From positions 1-64,000 of the forward strand of contig JAGBHU010000013.1 in the NCBI GenBank assembly GCA_017935345.1: DNA of 64,000 nt, read 5' to 3'. Shown here one piece after another: positions 8,838 through 17,500 of the stretch; positions within the stretch are counted from its first letter, which is position 1, and every line of letters begins with the position of its first letter. The notes below the pieces were generated by a model. It was not told where the DNA came from. It did not search any database and saw only the letters and a program-made list of their open reading frames with translations. This DNA is from Coprococcus sp. Its GTDB lineage: Bacteria; Bacillota; Clostridia; Lachnospirales; Lachnospiraceae. The translations under genes and the position numbers were made by a program.

Positions 8838-9591
8838 GGGCATGCCTCCATTCCGTCATAATAAAACCGTCGATATTATTTCCTGAAATACTGTAGATGA
8901 GCGTGTCATCAATCATAAGCCTTGTACCGTTTGTATTTGTCATTGGAAGATAGGAAACGCTTATTTCGCGGCCATTTATGGATAGAATATATGGCTTGGA
9001 ACCATATTCATAATCCTTGATAAAATCCATGTATTCTTCAAGTACCAGATTGTTTTCCGTCATAATTTTGGCATGTGGTACACCGACATAACGAAAATGC
9101 CATGGCTCGTGTCCGATACCCGTTACAGCTTCCCTGCCCTTTGGATAACGCTCGATATAGCCATAGTCAGGAGCCATTTCACGAAATTTTTGACAGATTC
9201 CTTCATATGGAAACTCAGGGCAGATAAAATCAATATGTTCCTGCCTGAGAGCAAGGTCTATGGCAAGTCCTGTCTGATGCTCACTATGTCCCGGAACAGC
9301 AACATAGGTCTGTGTAAATTCCAAACCGTTTTCCGCCAGAGAATCGTCCCAGATTTGCTGTTGTTCGTGGGTGGAACGCCAGCCGCTGACAGGAACGATA
9401 TACTGCCAGCCGTCTATCTGTTCCATAAGATTTTCAAGCAGGGCGGCAGCCTGTCTTTGGAGAAGCGTATCAGATTGATAAGCTACAGGTACAAGTGTAC
9501 CCGCAGATGGTTTTAAAATGCCATGTTCTTTATTTACCAGAATAAGATTGCCCAAATGAAGCTGTTTATTTGTAAGTGTTAATGTTTTCAT
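8806..9591 (-). CDS. vanXY: D,D-dipeptidase/D,D-carboxypeptidase VanXY (VanG type)
   Basis: A zinc peptidase that hydrolyses D-Ala-D-Ala and trims D-Ala from pentapeptide ends, so that normal vancomycin targets disappear. The zinc-binding motif is GHSEHQTGLAIDL (His105, Asp112), with the third ligand in GHEPWHFRY (His165). The 261 residues include a C-terminal extension after about 170, as in VanXY of the VanG group. The start overlaps the vanG stop by four bases (ATGA) and the end overlaps vanT, so the three enzymes are translated as a coupled set. No signal peptide is seen, which fits cytoplasmic action on precursors. Confidence 0.92.
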   Translation of the reverse strand: MKTLTLTNKQLHLGNLILVNKEHGILKPSAGTLVPVAYQSDTLLQRQAAALLENLMEQIDGWQYIVPVSGWRSTHEQQQIWDDSLAENGLEFTQTYVAVPGHSEHQTGLAIDLALRQEHIDFICPEFPYEGICQKFREMAPDYGYIERYPKGREAVTGIGHEPWHFRYVGVPHAKIMTENNLVLEEYMDFIKDYEYGSKPYILSINGREISVSYLPMTNTNGTRLMIDDTLIYSISGNNIDGFIMTEWRHAHENKAELMWA

Positions 9592-10643
9592 ATTGTCACC
9601 GCCTGTTCTATGATTTTTTCCAGTATCTCCGTAAAGGACAGACCTGCCGCTTTCATCATGCCCGGATAGCGGCTGTGCTCCGTAAATCCGGGAATTGTAT
9701 TTACTTCGTTAAAGACAATTTCACCCTCAGGTGTCAGGAACATATCAACTCGTGCAAAGCCTGAACAGCCTAGAATTTTGTAAATACGTTTGGCAGCTTC
9801 CTTGATTTCCTTCTGTTTTTCGATATCGATTCTTGCAGGCACATGAATGGCAGATGATTTTAAGGTATATTTTTCAGTGTAATCAAAAAATCCGTCTGAC
9901 AGTTCAATTTCATCGACCTCACCCGTTATCAGTTCGTCACTTCCAAGTATGGCACAACCGACCTCAAAGCCATCAATATTTTCTTCGAGGATAACCTCGT
10001 TATCATACTGGAAGGCATTTGAAATAGCCGGTGTAAGTTCTTTTTCGGTTTCTATCCTGCTGATTCCATAAGAAGAGCCTGCTTTTACGGGTTTTACATA
10101 TAGGGGGAAGCCGACATTTGCTGCAAAGGTGTAAGCCTCATCGATGGCAGTATCAGAAAAAAGCACCAATGACCTTGGTACACGGACATTTGCCAGACCT
10201 GCCATTTTATGTGCTCTGTCCTTGTCCATACAAAGCGCTGAAGAAAGGACTCCGCAGCCTGCGATTGGGATGCCTGCAAGTTCAAGGATTCCCTGGACGG
10301 TTCCGTCCTCGCCATTTCTTCCGTGAAGAATTGGAAGTGCGGCATCAAGCCGGATGGTTTCAATTCCTGTTTCCTTGAAAATTAACAGGTTGCGTGAACG
10401 GTTCGGTGCGATAACGGCAGGCGTACAATATGTGCTGATTTGCCATGTGTCATTTTGAATATCATCTGCTGAACCGGTATAATAGAACCAGTCTCCGTAC
10501 TTGGAGATTCCAATTAATATCGGATTGTATTTTTCATGATTCAGATTGCGGATTACGGTGGAGGCAGAGCTGAGTGATACGCCGTACTCAGAAGAATATC
10601 CTCCGAATAAAATTGCAATATTGGGTTTATTTGTATGCTTCAT
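9588..10643 (-). CDS. vanG: D-alanine--D-serine ligase (VanG type)
   Basis: An ATP-grasp ligase that joins D-Ala to D-Ser and so gives low-affinity vancomycin targets. The N-terminal signature is ILFGGYSSEYGVSLSSAS (12-29). The omega-loop region reads FFDYTEKYTLKSSAIHVPA (about 245-263), with the EKY triplet seen in VanC/VanG-type D-Ser ligases. The ending NEVNTIPGFTEHSRYP carries the metal and substrate residues. Start at 10643 is chosen because AAAGGAGTG precedes it; the frame stays open 47 codons further but would run through a terminator-like hairpin. First enzyme gene after the VanR-box promoter. Confidence 0.93.
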   Translation of the reverse strand: MKHTNKPNIAILFGGYSSEYGVSLSSASTVIRNLNHEKYNPILIGISKYGDWFYYTGSADDIQNDTWQISTYCTPAVIAPNRSRNLLIFKETGIETIRLDAALPILHGRNGEDGTVQGILELAGIPIAGCGVLSSALCMDKDRAHKMAGLANVRVPRSLVLFSDTAIDEAYTFAANVGFPLYVKPVKAGSSYGISRIETEKELTPAISNAFQYDNEVILEENIDGFEVGCAILGSDELITGEVDEIELSDGFFDYTEKYTLKSSAIHVPARIDIEKQKEIKEAAKRIYKILGCSGFARVDMFLTPEGEIVFNEVNTIPGFTEHSRYPGMMKAAGLSFTEILEKIIEQAVTI

Positions 10644-10690
10644 TTGTAAACACTCCTTTGTATGTTTTTGTGTCTGAATGATCTGAAATA

Positions 10691-10745
10691 AAAAAGCACC
10701 TTGCTTTGATACGGAAAGTGTATCAAAACAAAGTGCTTTATTTTT
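10691..10745 (-). terminator. Terminator-like hairpin in the vanG leader (possible attenuator)
   Basis: On the minus strand a 20-base stem with three mismatches (AAAGCACTTTGTTTTGATAC against GTATCAAAGCAAGGTGCTTT) closes a short loop and is followed by TTTTTTATTT, an intrinsic terminator. It lies downstream of the VanR box and upstream of the vanG ribosome site. Transcripts from that promoter must therefore pass it before reaching vanG. It may also end the vanRS transcript. The plus strand also ends in a T-run. Confidence 0.8.
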
Positions 10746-10755
10746 GCGTATTTCA

Positions 10756-10805
10756 TTTATAAATACTTGCAATTTTATATTCAATTTCTTACGATTTTAT
10801 GACAA
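10756..10805 (-). promoter_or_regulatory. VanR box and promoter of vanG-vanXY-vanT
   Basis: On the minus strand TCGTAAGAAATT (10794-10783) is an exact match to the published VanR-binding consensus TCGTANGAAANT. A weaker copy, TTGCAAGTATTT, starts 22 bases further on. A -10-like TATAAA at 10761-10756 lies 21 bases beyond the box, placing it over the -35 region as expected for an OmpR-family activator. The exact start of transcription is not determined. Confidence 0.7.
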
Positions 10806-10819
10806 GCCTGCTCATGGAA

Positions 10820-11941
10820 TCATATTTGTGATAATCCCAAAGGAAGGATTACTGTAAAAGCAATACTTTCATTTTCGCTTTCTGCCGAAATCTGACCTCC
10901 ATGCAGTTCTACAATTTCCTTTGAGATGGCAAGTCCCAGTCCTGAACCTCCTGTAGATGAGGAACGAGAGGAATCAAGCCTGAAAAATTGTTCAAATATG
11001 CGTTTTAAGTTTTCCGGAGATATCGTTTTTCCGTGGTTGCTGACGACAACCTTTACATGCTCTCCGCAAGGCACCATTTTCAGGGTTATTTCCGTTGCAG
11101 GATAACTGTAATTTACGGCGTTTCGAATCAGGTTATCAAATACACGCTCCAGCTTGTCCCTGTCACATAATATATCTATGTTAGGACATATTTCAGTATG
11201 CCAGCTAAGCTCCTTTTCTGCCAGAATAGGGTAGAATTCACTTGTTATCTGCTCCAGCATACGGCTTAAGCTTGTCCGTTGTGAATTTAAAGTAAGAGCC
11301 GTAAGACTAAAACGCGTAATGTCAAAGAACTCATTGATAAGCTCTTCAAGACGCTCTGCTTTGTCAAGAGCAATGCCTGTGTATTTGGCACGAAGTTCAG
11401 GAGATATCTGGGGTTCATCCTGAAGCAGCGTAAGATATCCGATGACACTTGTAAGCGGTGTTTTTAAGTCATGCGCCAGATAAACAACCAAATCATTTTT
11501 CCGTTGTTCGGCTTCCTTAGCAAGGTTCATATTTCTAAGGGACTCTTCTCTTGCAAGGTTTAGCTCATTTTCTACATCTCTCAGTTCCAAAGGAAGTCTT
11601 ATCGGTGTTTCGTTCGGACTTGAAAGGCTTTTTGCGGCATCGATCAGGTCATCCAGATATCGAAGCGGCTTTTTTATTGATTTTGTCGTAAAAAATATCA
11701 CGAATATAGTGATAATGACTAGCATGATAAATGGAGCTGACGCCTGAAGTGCCTTAAGCCGCAAATATAACGGGTCGGTATCATACCATGTAAATTGAGA
11801 GCATATAAACCATCCAAGAAAGAATATTGCAAGCAGGACAAACAGTACACCTGCAATAGACAGGATATATTGTGTATATATACGGCGTGATATCTGCGTA
11901 TACGCTCTGTTTAATTTTTGTTTATTCAATGGTGTATCCAA
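10820..11941 (-). CDS. vanS: Sensor histidine kinase VanS (VanG type)
   Basis: A membrane sensor that phosphorylates VanR in response to glycopeptide or cell-wall stress. Two transmembrane helices (about 24-47 and 68-85) flank a very short external loop, as in VanG/VanC-type VanS. The H-box is LAHDLKTPLTSVIGYL (His157), and the ATPase domain closes with GGSGLGLAISKEIVELHGG. The reading frame opens with TTG at 11941, overlapping vanR by 20 bases; a second TTG four codons later (11929, MNKQKLNRAYTQ) is an equal candidate. It ends 15 bases before the vanG promoter region. Confidence 0.9.
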   Translation of the reverse strand: MDTPLNKQKLNRAYTQISRRIYTQYILSIAGVLFVLLAIFFLGWFICSQFTWYDTDPLYLRLKALQASAPFIMLVIITIFVIFFTTKSIKKPLRYLDDLIDAAKSLSSPNETPIRLPLELRDVENELNLAREESLRNMNLAKEAEQRKNDLVVYLAHDLKTPLTSVIGYLTLLQDEPQISPELRAKYTGIALDKAERLEELINEFFDITRFSLTALTLNSQRTSLSRMLEQITSEFYPILAEKELSWHTEICPNIDILCDRDKLERVFDNLIRNAVNYSYPATEITLKMVPCGEHVKVVVSNHGKTISPENLKRIFEQFFRLDSSRSSSTGGSGLGLAISKEIVELHGGQISAESENESIAFTVILPLGLSQI

Positions 11942-12623
11942 CTCCCCATACGGTTTTTATAAACTTTGGCTTCCGTGCCGGTTCGTGCATTTTTTCACGA
12001 AGACGGGCAATATGCGCCATAACGGTATTGTTATTGTCAAGATATTTTTCGCCCCATACGGATTCAAACAGCTCTTCTGAGGAAACTACATTTCCCCGAT
12101 GCTCACACAGATACCAGAGAATCGAAAATTCTATCGGGGTCAGTGAAAGCTCTTTGCCGTTGATTGTACATTTGTGGCTGTTTTTGGATATATAGAGCCC
12201 TCTGATATCATACTCATCCGATTCATGATTTGGAGCAGCCAAATCCGCATTGTTATACCGCATATATCTGCGTAATTGTGTTTTTACGCGGGCGAGCAGT
12301 TCGAGAGGATTAAAGGGCTTCGTGATATAATCATCGGCACCCAGTGTCAGACCGGTAATCTTGTCCATGTCCTCCACTCTGGCAGTCAGCATGATGATAG
12401 GATAAAAGTGTTCCTCGCGGATACGTTGGCATAAGGAAAAACCATCCATATCAGGCAGCATCACATCTAATATGGCAAGGCTTAATGCTTCATGCTCCAC
12501 GCACTTGATGGCATCTGTGGCATTGTAGTATTTATAAACCTCATAACCGTCATTTTGAAGATAAACCTCAACCAAATCTGCAATTTCCTTCTCGTCATCA
12601 ACAATCATGATTTTTTCCCTCAT
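11922..12623 (-). CDS. vanR: Response regulator VanR (OmpR family)
   Basis: The DNA-binding partner of VanS, expected to activate the vanG promoter. The receiver domain spans 1-115, with the acidic pair at 9-10, phospho-acceptor Asp53, Thr80 and Lys102 (ITKPF). A winged-helix OmpR/PhoB output domain spans about 135-233, ending TVWGVGYTIE. Start ATG at 12623; GGGAGG lies 11 bases upstream. Only 27 bases separate it from the phosphoribosyltransferase-like gene upstream, and I see no promoter there. vanRS may therefore be transcribed from the promoter near 14540. Confidence 0.92.
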   Translation of the reverse strand: MREKIMIVDDEKEIADLVEVYLQNDGYEVYKYYNATDAIKCVEHEALSLAILDVMLPDMDGFSLCQRIREEHFYPIIMLTARVEDMDKITGLTLGADDYITKPFNPLELLARVKTQLRRYMRYNNADLAAPNHESDEYDIRGLYISKNSHKCTINGKELSLTPIEFSILWYLCEHRGNVVSSEELFESVWGEKYLDNNNTVMAHIARLREKMHEPARKPKFIKTVWGVGYTIE

Positions 12624-12650
12624 GATGCCTGTATCCTCCCTATTGGCATT

Positions 12651-13292
12651 TTACAGCACAGAATATCCGTAGCTGTTGACAATCGCCTCTATTTTGTTAC
12701 CTGCTTTACACATAGGACATTCCTCATGCGGATATGTCTGATAATCAGGTAAATCCTTGATATCAAACAGCGTATGAATGGTATGACCGTCTACTGTCGG
12801 AGTAGCAGAGAAAATAGCTGAAATACCTGAGATGATTCCGCCATAATATTCAATACATTCAAGACTCTTCTTGATAGTCTTGCCCGTTGTTGCAGATGCA
12901 AGGAGCAGAAGTACATTCTTGCCCTTGATGGTAGGCTGAAGATTGTCCCTGAATATAAGCTGACCTGATGAATGAACCTCCGGTGTTACGATATAAATGG
13001 TCTGATGCTGGTTCATGGATACAATTCCGTTTTCGGTGAGAGCATCTGCAAGATATGCACCAATGACCTCGGTTCCATCCATACATACAATTGTATCAAC
13101 AATTGTAGATGCCATATATTCAGTTGCCATGGAACGGGCAGCGGCAAGAGCCATTCTGCGTCTTACCTTAAGGGTGGTCATATCGATATACTGGTTGATA
13201 TGGGAATGGTTTGTCGCAAAGTGGCCATTTACAACCTTAATACTAAGTGAGTTATTGTATGACGAAGTAAGCTTGATTGTTTCGTTATTCAT
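12651..13292 (-). CDS. Phosphoribosyltransferase-like protein with altered PRPP loop
   Basis: A 213-residue protein with the layout of a type I (orotate-type) phosphoribosyltransferase: an N-terminal hood, then TIVCMDGTEVIGAYLADAL, then a strand-loop GKNVLLLLASATTGKTIKKS at the PRPP-binding position. In active family members that loop carries two acidic residues before TTG; here they are Ala-Ser, so catalysis is doubtful. The tail has ECPMCKAG, a CxxC pair. Start 13292 is chosen because GGAGAG stands 10 bases upstream; the frame stays open 14 codons further. It sits between the aminotransferase and vanR on one strand. Its substrate is unknown and its link to the van genes may be only transcriptional. 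Confidence 0.72.
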   Translation of the reverse strand: MNNETIKLTSSYNNSLSIKVVNGHFATNHSHINQYIDMTTLKVRRRMALAAARSMATEYMASTIVDTIVCMDGTEVIGAYLADALTENGIVSMNQHQTIYIVTPEVHSSGQLIFRDNLQPTIKGKNVLLLLASATTGKTIKKSLECIEYYGGIISGISAIFSATPTVDGHTIHTLFDIKDLPDYQTYPHEECPMCKAGNKIEAIVNSYGYSVL

Positions 13293-13360
13293 TTTCGTAT
13301 TCTCTCCTTTTGTCTTTTTATACATGAACAGCAAATGCTGTAGATGCTGTTACAGGTTCA

Positions 13361-14431
13361 TTATACAATTTCAAGCAGTGTATTTACAAGCAAATCATTT
13401 TGTTTTGGATTCATAAAGCAGAATCGGATATATTTATTGCTTAATCCATGGATATCCGAGCAATTTCGTATATATAAGCCTTTATGTACCAGATAGTCTG
13501 CGACATCCTGAGCAGTTATATCATCCTTAAGCAGTCTGACAAGGATAAAATTTGCCGCAGGCTTATAAAGCTTGATGGTTTTATGTCCTGCAAGGGCGGC
13601 ATATACAAGATTACGTTCTGTGGTTATTACGGAATCGGATTCGCTGATATAAGAAGCGTCCTTAAACATATCAATTCCGGCAACCTCCGCCATTTTATTG
13701 ATAGAATATGGAAATCCCGCAATTTCAAGTGTTTTCTGAAATACCGTATTTGATGTAATCAAATAGGAAAGTCTGAGTCCCGGTACTGCAAAGAATTTTG
13801 TAGTATTACGCAATATGGCAATATTGTCATATTCCTCGGACAGCAAAATGGAAGTGCAGTCCTCCTTATCCTTGACAAATTCCATATATTCTTCGTCAAT
13901 GACAAGGAATATGTCGTTGCCCTTACATACCTTTACAATAAACTCCATGGATTCCCTGTCGATTACAGAGGATGTGGTACCGTTCGGATTTGAAATAAAC
14001 AACATATCCAAGTCCTCATTTAAATTTGAAATAAAATCTGCAATGTCAAGAACAAAGTCCTCTTCCTCTTTTGTATTGTAGTAAAGGATTTCACAGCCGT
14101 TTAGCTTCAGCATATTTTCATAGCCTTGTGAGCCGGGCGTAATAAGCAGTGCTTTCTTCGGTGTATTGAATTCGATAAGCAGTTTTATAAGTTCATAGGA
14201 ACTGCTGCCTACAATGATGTTGTCGGTCTTTGCTCCGGTATAGTCGGATATGCTTTCCTTCAGTCGTTTGTATGTGGGGTCAGGGTAATTGATTAACTGT
14301 ACCGTATTATTGGCAACGGCCTTGGTAACGGAATCCGGAATCCCCAACGGATTCATGTTCAAATCGAATCTGACAGTCTCAATCTGAGTAATGAGATTGT
14401 CGGTTGACAGGTTTACTTTTGCTTTTCCCAT
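13361..14431 (-). CDS. PLP-dependent aminotransferase, HisC/CobD-like
   Basis: A fold-type I PLP enzyme of 356 residues, related to histidinol-phosphate aminotransferase and threonine-phosphate decarboxylase. The N-terminus has RFDLNMNPLGIP and NYPDPTYKRLKESIS, as in those families. The PLP-binding region reads NTTKFFAVPGLRLSY, where the Lys should form the Schiff base, and the C-terminus has NKYIRFCF for the substrate carboxylate Arg. No his or cob genes are nearby, so the substrate cannot be named. Start at 14431 follows AGAGGGA; the 12 codons upstream are in frame but have no ribosome site. First gene of the minus-strand run that continues into vanR. Confidence 0.82.
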   Translation of the reverse strand: MGKAKVNLSTDNLITQIETVRFDLNMNPLGIPDSVTKAVANNTVQLINYPDPTYKRLKESISDYTGAKTDNIIVGSSSYELIKLLIEFNTPKKALLITPGSQGYENMLKLNGCEILYYNTKEEEDFVLDIADFISNLNEDLDMLFISNPNGTTSSVIDRESMEFIVKVCKGNDIFLVIDEEYMEFVKDKEDCTSILLSEEYDNIAILRNTTKFFAVPGLRLSYLITSNTVFQKTLEIAGFPYSINKMAEVAGIDMFKDASYISESDSVITTERNLVYAALAGHKTIKLYKPAANFILVRLLKDDITAQDVADYLVHKGLYIRNCSDIHGLSNKYIRFCFMNPKQNDLLVNTLLEIV

Positions 14432-14461
14432 AAAAAAATCCCTCTTTTTCTTTATATAATG

Positions 14462-14543
14462 TTTCAAAAAAAGTAATATTTTGGTATAATCAGAATATAT
14501 GTCTTTTAATTATGATTATACCGATTGTAAGGTTTAAATACAA
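14462..14543. promoter_or_regulatory. Divergent promoter region with a 10-base dyad
   Basis: GGTATAATCA (14483-14492) and TGATTATACC (14513-14522) form a perfect inverted repeat, and each arm contains a TATAAT box for one strand. On the minus strand TTGTAT (14543-14538), a 17-base spacer and TATAAT (14520-14515) form a good sigma-A promoter for the aminotransferase operon. On the plus strand TATAAT (14485-14490) serves DUF5717 with a weaker -35 (TTTCAA, 14462-14467). The dyad could also bind a shared regulator. Confidence 0.6.
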
Positions 14544-14575
14544 GACTAATACTTGTTTTTTGGGAGAAATTAGCT

Positions 14576-17500
14576 ATGAGGGGAATAGTAGAACAGTATG
14601 CCAAGGGAGAATTTAATGTAGACCGTCCGGAAGTAAGCATATCAATCAGTAAGCTGGAGCTTAGTATTGAGGCGGGAACGATGTATCAGGGGTCTTTTCA
14701 GGTGAAGTCTGCAAATGACAGGCCTATCAAGCTTATGGTATATGACAGCAGATATCTCATCGATTTTGACAGCCACACGTTTGTCGGAAAGAGAAATACC
14801 ATTCATTACTCTTTTGATGCCAGAGGACTTGAAAGGGGAAAATCCTTTAAGGGAAATATCAATATTATTACAGATGGCGGCGAATTTAGAATTCCATATC
14901 ATATATCGATAGCCTCTCCATATATAGAAGCAGAAGGTAAAAAGCTGGAGGATTTATTTCAGTTTGCGGCCTTTGCAGAAGAAAACTGGGAGCCTGCAAT
15001 AAGGATATTTGATAGTGAGGACTTTGTCAGGACTTTTATTGGAAATGATGAAAATCTTAAGCGTGTTTACGATACACTTAATTTATCACTTTCAATCAAT
15101 CAGGCAATGGAGGAATTCCTTGTATATACGCACAAGAAAAGGGTTCTTACCCTTACGGCAGCGCAGAAGGAAATACTGATAGAGATGCCTGCCGAGCTTG
15201 TCAGGGCAACGATTTCCATTAACAAGAATACATGGGGGTATACGCATACAAAGATTACTTCTGACTGTGATTTCCTCATTCCGGAGAAAAGCAGGATAAG
15301 TGGACAGGATTTTCAGGGAAACACCTTTGATTTGGATTTCCTGATTGACCCTCAGAAGATTCCGGAAGGTGTCAATACCGGTTATATATGTTTCTGGAAT
15401 TCTTATCAGACGATTAAGGTTAAGATAACGATATTAAGACCGGAAACCGTAAAAGTAACCCCAAAAAGCAGACATAACAATTTTATGATAAAGAAGAGCA
15501 ACGATGAGCTTCTTAGAGCATATATCGATTTCAGAACGGATAAAATCAGTCTGGCTGAGTATACAGAGAAGACGCGGGCTGCTCTTGAAGTTCTGATTAA
15601 ATATAAGCCGGAGGATAACATGTACAGGCTTGGTATGCTGCATATGTATATATTGGACGGCAGAACGGAATATGTAAAGCAGGAGTTCGTGCGTATAGAT
15701 GCAGATACGGATTTTGAAGAGATGGAGGATATGGCACAGTGCTATTACAGCTATCTGAAATCCCTGCTGGGTAAGGAAAAACACATGATAGAAGATACAG
15801 CCGGACTTGTCAGACAGAAGTTTAACAAGGGCAGGAATAAGCTGTTTTATTTCTGGCTGCTGTTGTTTGTGGACTATAGTTATACAGAGGATAAATGGAT
15901 TCTCTATGATGATATTCAGAAGTTGTATAATGAAGGCGTAAACAGTCCCGTTATCTATTTTGAAATATGCGATATGTTTAACAAGCAGCCACTGATGATG
16001 AAGAAAATAGCACCGCTTGAGATATCCGCAATCAGATGGGGTATGCGGAATGAGTTTGTATCAGAGGATGTAATCGTTGAATTTGTAAAGACCGTATCAC
16101 GGCTTAAGGAATTTGATGTACATGCATTTAAAATGTTAGAGAGTATCTATGACGCAAGGAAGGACGTGAATACGCTTCATACATTATGTGATATTCTGAT
16201 TAAAAACAAAATGTACGACAATATATATCACAAATATTATAAAGCTGCGGCTGAGGCAGATTTGAAGTTTGTCGGACTCAATGAATGTTACATAAAGAGT
16301 GTGGATAAGAAGAAATATGAGGTCATTCCACAGCCTATTCTCAGGTATTTTAATTACAAAAATATTCTGACGGATGAGGAATTGTCATACCTGTATGCAA
16401 ATGTTATCTATAACAAGGAACAGCATATGAGTGTATATCATGACTACATTCCTTCCATTGAGAACTTCATGGAGAAGATGATTGTGAAAGGGATGGTAAA
16501 TGATGACCTGACCGTTATATATGATGAGTTCCTGGATCCGGAAAATGTGAAGCCTGAATTTGCATCCAAGCTGATTAATATTATATTTAAGAGAAAATTT
16601 GTATGTGACAATAAGAATATTGAATATATTATCGTGGCACATGAGGAGCTTGAAAAGGAAGAGAAAATACCTGTTGTAAACGGGGAGGCCTATGTAGAGA
16701 TTATATCAAGCTCTGCAATCATAACACTTCTTGACAACAGAGGCGGAAGATATATTCATACCATTCCGTACAGATTGGAAAGAATTGTGGACGAGAGAAG
16801 CTATCTTGATATATGCGGGGAATATACACCAAGAGATTACAGGCTGCTTCTTTATCAATATAACGACATCGATATCTTCAGTTATAAGGATGCGGCAGAA
16901 ATAAATCTGGCAAGAGATATCGCTTCCTGCAGGGAGGTAAGCTATGGTGTGAAGCAAAAAGCGCTGCTTCATATGGTGGAGTATTACCATGAAAATTATG
17001 ATGCGGATGTCCTTCGCAAATATATATCAAAGATCGATTTGGACTATATCAATCCTGCCGATTCTGCAAATATAATCATGTATTACATATCGCTTAGAAT
17101 GTATGAACAGGCATTTGAAGGCATGCGCAGATTTGGTTATATGGATGTCGATATCGATGAGCTTATAAAGATTGCTGAGTATGGAATCAGCGACAATAAG
17201 CATCATGAAGACAGATTACTGATATCCATATGTGTGTATATATATCGCCGTGGATATGCAGGTCAAAAGATACTTGCATTTCTTATTAATAATTATAACG
17301 GTTCCCTTGATGAGATGGCAAATCTCTTCAAGTCGGTAAATTCAAATTATAGAAATATCGATATGTTGTCAGAAAACATACTGGCTCAAATGATGTTTGC
17401 AGATGGATATATAGAGTCCATATACGATATATTTGAGGTTTATTACAAAGGCAGAAGCAGGGGAATGGTGGTAAAGGCATTTTTGAAGTATTGCGCCCAC

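Noticed and set aside
10640-10756. A 38-codon frame on the minus strand that spans the vanG leader hairpin and overlaps the vanG start by ATGA, looking like an attenuator leader peptide.
   Set aside because: It has no ribosome site, its ATG overlaps the likely -10 box, and its codons show no run of a particular amino acid.
9588-10784. A longer vanG starting 47 codons upstream at 10784.
   Set aside because: The extra part would be translated through the terminator hairpin and does not resemble ligases; the start at 10643 has a strong ribosome site and the family N-terminus.
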